This document shows, in pieces, positions 61,563 to 64,000 of a stretch of 64,000 nt of DNA (position 1 is the stretch's first letter; each line of letters opens with the position of its first letter). The notes under the pieces were generated by a model. It was not told the origin of the DNA. It made no database searches and worked only from the letters and a program-made list of their open reading frames with translations. The DNA lies in assembly GCA_023386265.1 (NCBI GenBank), contig JAEWKA010000002.1, forward strand, positions 310,001 to 374,000, read 5' to 3'. This stretch comes from Bacillota bacterium (GTDB lineage Bacteria; Bacillota; Clostridia; Oscillospirales; Oscillospiraceae). The position numbers were made by a program, and so were the translations under genes.

Positions 61563-61859
61563 TTAACTGGCTTTTTCGGCCGTATTTGTGCCTCGCCATT
61601 GCCAGTCGCGGCATTTGCCGTAAGCTAAAGTGCGCTCAATACGGCGTATACTGCATCGGTTTAGGTTTGAACAATATTTGCATTCACTGCCTTTTGCCAA
61701 ATCATCCAGAGCCACATCAAGCAGCTTCTGCTTTTCGTCCAAGACGGATTGAAGGGCCTCGATTGCTTCGGCGGTTTGTTTAAATACCGAATGGTCACAT
61801 TCACCGGGAACATCCTTGCAATTTTGAAGAGATTTGATCAGTTCGTCATATTTATTCAT
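61563..61859 (-). CDS. Small Cys-rich protein of unknown function
   Basis: The protein has 98 residues and I do not recognise its family. The first two thirds is helical and acidic (DELIKSLQNCKD, AEAIEALQSVLDEKQKLLD). The C-terminal third has a CKYCSNLNRCS-type cluster and a later Cys before DWQWRG, which may bind zinc. Short proteins of this layout occur in clostridial prophages, but no phage gene lies nearby. A GGGGGCGG stretch precedes ATG 61859, and a terminator follows, supporting expression. Confidence 0.6.
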   Translation of the reverse strand: MNKYDELIKSLQNCKDVPGECDHSVFKQTAEAIEALQSVLDEKQKLLDVALDDLAKGSECKYCSNLNRCSIRRIERTLAYGKCRDWQWRGTNTAEKAS

Positions 61860-62202
61860 CGTTCATTCCGCCCCCTACGGTATAGATTTGGTTTGTTTGT
61901 TGAGCGAATGTACAAAGTGCTTAATTGCGTGATTGACATTTGCAAAATATGTAGGCACAATGTATATCTTTATGTCTAGATTATAACCGCCCTTAGCTCG
62001 CGTGTCAATAACATTTGAAATGTATGTAACGTTTAATATATTGGAGGGGTCAATATTGTACAGTTATCACAATACTTAATATTTAATTCGGCTTTAAGTT
62101 GTGATTGACTTTATCGAATTAAATTCTTATAATAATTTCTAATAGCAAATAATGACAACATATCAAATTCGGTGAGGAAAACGACTGAGCTTGGAGGACG
62201 CC
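61860..62202. other. Divergent intergenic region upstream of yfcC
   Basis: These 343 nt separate the Cys-rich gene (minus) from the YfcC transporter gene (plus). They contain a strong sigma-A promoter at 62105-62133 and are otherwise AT-rich without a recognised gene or repeat. Confidence 0.6.
62105..62133 (+). promoter_or_regulatory. Sigma-A promoter of the yfcC-peptidase operon
   Basis: TTGACT (62105-62110) and a perfect TATAAT (62128-62133) are separated by exactly 17 nt, about 70 nt before the ATG at 62203. It is the best sigma-A match in the window. Confidence 0.8.
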
Positions 62203-63684
62203 ATGGCAGAAAATACGCGCGAAGAAGCATCCATAAAAATCGGAAAAAGAACATTTATAATTGCTTTTTCCATTCTTCTTCTGCTGATAATCACCGTAGG
62301 AATATTGACGCGGGTGGTTCCGACGGGCAGCTATGCCCGACAAATCGTTGATGGAAAGGAGATACTCGTACAAAATTCTTTCCAGTTTACGGAGGTCGCG
62401 AGACTACCTGTTTACCGTTGGTTCACAGCTCCTGTGGAGGTGCTGGGTAGCTCTGACGGCGCGGTTATCATAGTCATCATTTTCTTCCTCCTTGCCGTAA
62501 GCATAGCGTTTTCACTCTTAGAAAAAAGCCATATCATGTCGCTTTTTATCTCTAAAATAGTCAAGAAATTCAGCAATATGAAATACCTGCTGATGGCGAT
62601 TATTGTGTTTTTCTTTATGCTTCTCGGGGCTGTACTTGGAACCTTTGAGGAAAATATTGCCTTGGTGCCTATAATTATCGCGCTTTCCTACTGTCTCGGC
62701 TGGGATTCGCTCGTGGGTCTGGGCATGAGCATGCTTGCCTCCTGCTTTGGCTTTACGGCAGCCATAACAAATCCGTTTTCTATCGCTATAACTCAGGAAA
62801 TTTCAGATCTTCCTTTATACTCCGGTTCAGGTTATCGCGTGATTATATTTATCATCTTTTATGCCGTGGTGTTCTTATTCCTTTTTCGATACGCCCGTAA
62901 AATCGAAAAAAATCCGGAGAAATCTCTGGTTTACGGAGAGGACGCCTCTCTGCGTGAAAAATATCGGAACATTGATAGCCTGGAACAGGTGCTAAACCAA
63001 AAAACGCCGGAGGAATATAAAAAGCTTAAAACCGCAACCCTTGCTTTCGGGGCTTTTGTGGTGTTGATATTTGCGTCAATCATACTCGCATCTTTTATTT
63101 CCGTACTGTCCGATTTGACTCTTCCGATTATCGGCCTGCTCTTCCTCGTCGGAGGGCTTGTGTCCTCGACTATTGCCGGAATTCCATTCAAGGAAAGAAT
63201 GAAAATCATAGGCAGGGCAATCGTCGGCATAGCTCCGGGAATTATCTTGATTCTAATGGCGATGAGCGTTAAATTTATTATCAGCCAGGGCGGAATCATG
63301 GACACCATCCTTTACTACACCGCTACTGCGATAATGTCCACCTCGCCCTATGTGGCTATTCTGCTTATATATGGGCTGATACTCCTGCTTGAGCTGTTTG
63401 TCGGCTCGTCCTCGGCAAAAGCGTTTCTGGTTATGCCTCTTATCGCTCCGCTTTCGGATTTGGTGGGTATCACAAGACAGAGCTCGGTGCTTGCCTTCTG
63501 CTTTGCGGACGGTTTTTCAAACATCATTTATCCGACTAATCCGGTGCTCCTTATATGTCTGGGGCTTACGGTGGTCTCGTATACTAAATGGATGAAATGG
63601 ACAATCAAATTGCAGTTAGTATCGTTAGCCCTTGCCGCGATCTTTTTATTCATCAGTGTTGCAATTAATTATGGGCCATTTTAA
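62203..63684 (+). CDS. YfcC family integral membrane transporter (DcuC/ArsB-NhaD-like)
   Basis: The protein has 493 residues with about 11-12 membrane helices, starting at residue 17. The early periplasmic segment (TRVVPTGSYARQIVDGKEIL), GTFEENIALVPIIIALSYCL and ITNPFSIAITQEISDLPLYS are characteristic of the YfcC family. Substrate unknown; members are predicted to move dicarboxylates, amino acids or peptides. GGAGG at 62193-62197 lies 5 nt before ATG 62203; TTG 62191 is less likely. It is co-transcribed with an M20 peptidase. Confidence 0.9.
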   Translation: MAENTREEASIKIGKRTFIIAFSILLLLIITVGILTRVVPTGSYARQIVDGKEILVQNSFQFTEVARLPVYRWFTAPVEVLGSSDGAVIIVIIFFLLAVSIAFSLLEKSHIMSLFISKIVKKFSNMKYLLMAIIVFFFMLLGAVLGTFEENIALVPIIIALSYCLGWDSLVGLGMSMLASCFGFTAAITNPFSIAITQEISDLPLYSGSGYRVIIFIIFYAVVFLFLFRYARKIEKNPEKSLVYGEDASLREKYRNIDSLEQVLNQKTPEEYKKLKTATLAFGAFVVLIFASIILASFISVLSDLTLPIIGLLFLVGGLVSSTIAGIPFKERMKIIGRAIVGIAPGIILILMAMSVKFIISQGGIMDTILYYTATAIMSTSPYVAILLIYGLILLLELFVGSSSAKAFLVMPLIAPLSDLVGITRQSSVLAFCFADGFSNIIYPTNPVLLICLGLTVVSYTKWMKWTIKLQLVSLALAAIFLFISVAINYGPF

Positions 63685-63708
63685 ATTACATAGAAAGCCG
63701 GTGCTAAG

Positions 63709-64000
63709 TTGCTCTGGATACTTTATATATGCATCGTTTTAATCATAGCGTTGGTCTTGATAATCGCAATAAAAACCCGCAATTTCAAACCTGTCGAGCT
63801 TGTATGCGACAGCAGCTATGTAGAATCAAATGATCTTGCGGGCCCCTCGAAGCTCGCGGACGCCGTCCGTATTCCGACGATATCCTATATCGAAGCCGGA
63901 AAAATGGACGAGGAGGCCTTTAGAAGCTTTCATCAATTACTGGAAAAGCAGTTCTCTCTCGTCCACAAGTGCTGCGAAAAGACCGTTATCAATGAATACA
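63709..64000 (+). CDS. M20 family metallopeptidase, N-terminal part
   Basis: The gene is cut by the window end. The frame is open from TTG 63709 for 97 residues. One hydrophobic helix (about 1-21) is followed by LADAVRIPTISYIEAGKMDE and FRSFHQLLEKQFSLVH, the pattern of the membrane-anchored carboxypeptidase S-type M20 peptidases. The metal ligands lie beyond the window. The pairing with a YfcC transporter suggests uptake and cleavage of a peptide or acylated amino acid. The ribosome site is weak. Confidence 0.75.
   Translation, partial: MLWILYICIVLIIALVLIIAIKTRNFKPVELVCDSSYVESNDLAGPSKLADAVRIPTISYIEAGKMDEEAFRSFHQLLEKQFSLVHKCCEKTVINEY

Noticed and set aside
61563..61859. Prophage remnant based on the small Cys-rich gene
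   Set aside because: No integrase, structural gene or attachment repeat is nearby; a single small gene is not enough.

Overview
The window looks like a chromosomal segment from an anaerobic, flagellated Clostridia (Bacillota), possibly an Oscillospirales-type lineage. This rests on gene content only: FliY, CheC, CheD and CheV are present, FliW/CsrA lie next to FlgM-FlgK-FlgL, the sigma factor is of the FliA/WhiG type, GalT is class II, TTG/GTG starts are frequent and ribosome binding sites are AGGAGG-like. No rRNA, tRNA, CRISPR array, insertion sequence or prophage was seen.

Layout. 1-525: 3' end of galT. 758-9107: two chemoreceptors, a lytic transglycosylase, a GGDEF/degenerate-EAL/HDOD protein and an HD-GYP protein. 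9382-13926 (minus): cheA-cheW-cheR-cheB. 14217-18873: a FliK-like protein, a small FlhB C-domain mimic, an M15 peptidase, a degenerate-EAL/HDOD protein and a PilZ protein. 18955-20166 (minus): a ParA ATPase and a ComFB-domain protein. 20551-29683: flgM, flgN, flgK, flgL, a YviE-like gene, fliW, csrA, a coiled-coil protein (possible FliT-like chaperone), fliD, fliS, flgB, flgC. 29860-31332 (minus): flagellin. 31967-41928: fliE-fliF-fliG-fliH-fliI-fliJ-fliK-flgD-(flagellar operon protein)-flgE. 42124-57090: flbD-motA-motB-fliM-fliY-cheY-fliO-fliP-fliQ-fliR-flhB-flhA-sigma28-flgF-flgG-cheC-cheD-cheV. 57160-64000: a sugar symporter with a GH13 glucosidase, a YaiI-type protein, a small Cys-rich protein, a YfcC transporter and the start of an M20 peptidase.

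How it works together. The window encodes nearly a whole flagellum (rod, MS ring, switch, export gate, ATPase complex, hook, junction, cap, filament, stator), its FlgM/sigma28 checkpoint, and a chemotaxis pathway of the B. subtilis type (CheC, CheD, CheV and FliY for adaptation and dephosphorylation). A c-di-GMP layer (GGDEF, HD-GYP, PilZ, two degenerate EAL-HDOD proteins, and a ComFB protein of a family reported to bind c-di-GMP) is interleaved. FlhF, FlhG and FliL are absent from their usual slots; the only ParA-type ATPase here is the one paired with ComFB.

Most notable observations: the ParA-ComFB operon divergent from flgM; two GGA-loop hairpins in the flagellin leader that look like CsrA sites; a flgF-type rod gene whose only plausible start codon is ATT; a fibronectin-III domain fused to FlgD; calcium-loop-like repeats in the hook protein; and a free-standing FlhB C-domain mimic behind a FliK-like protein.
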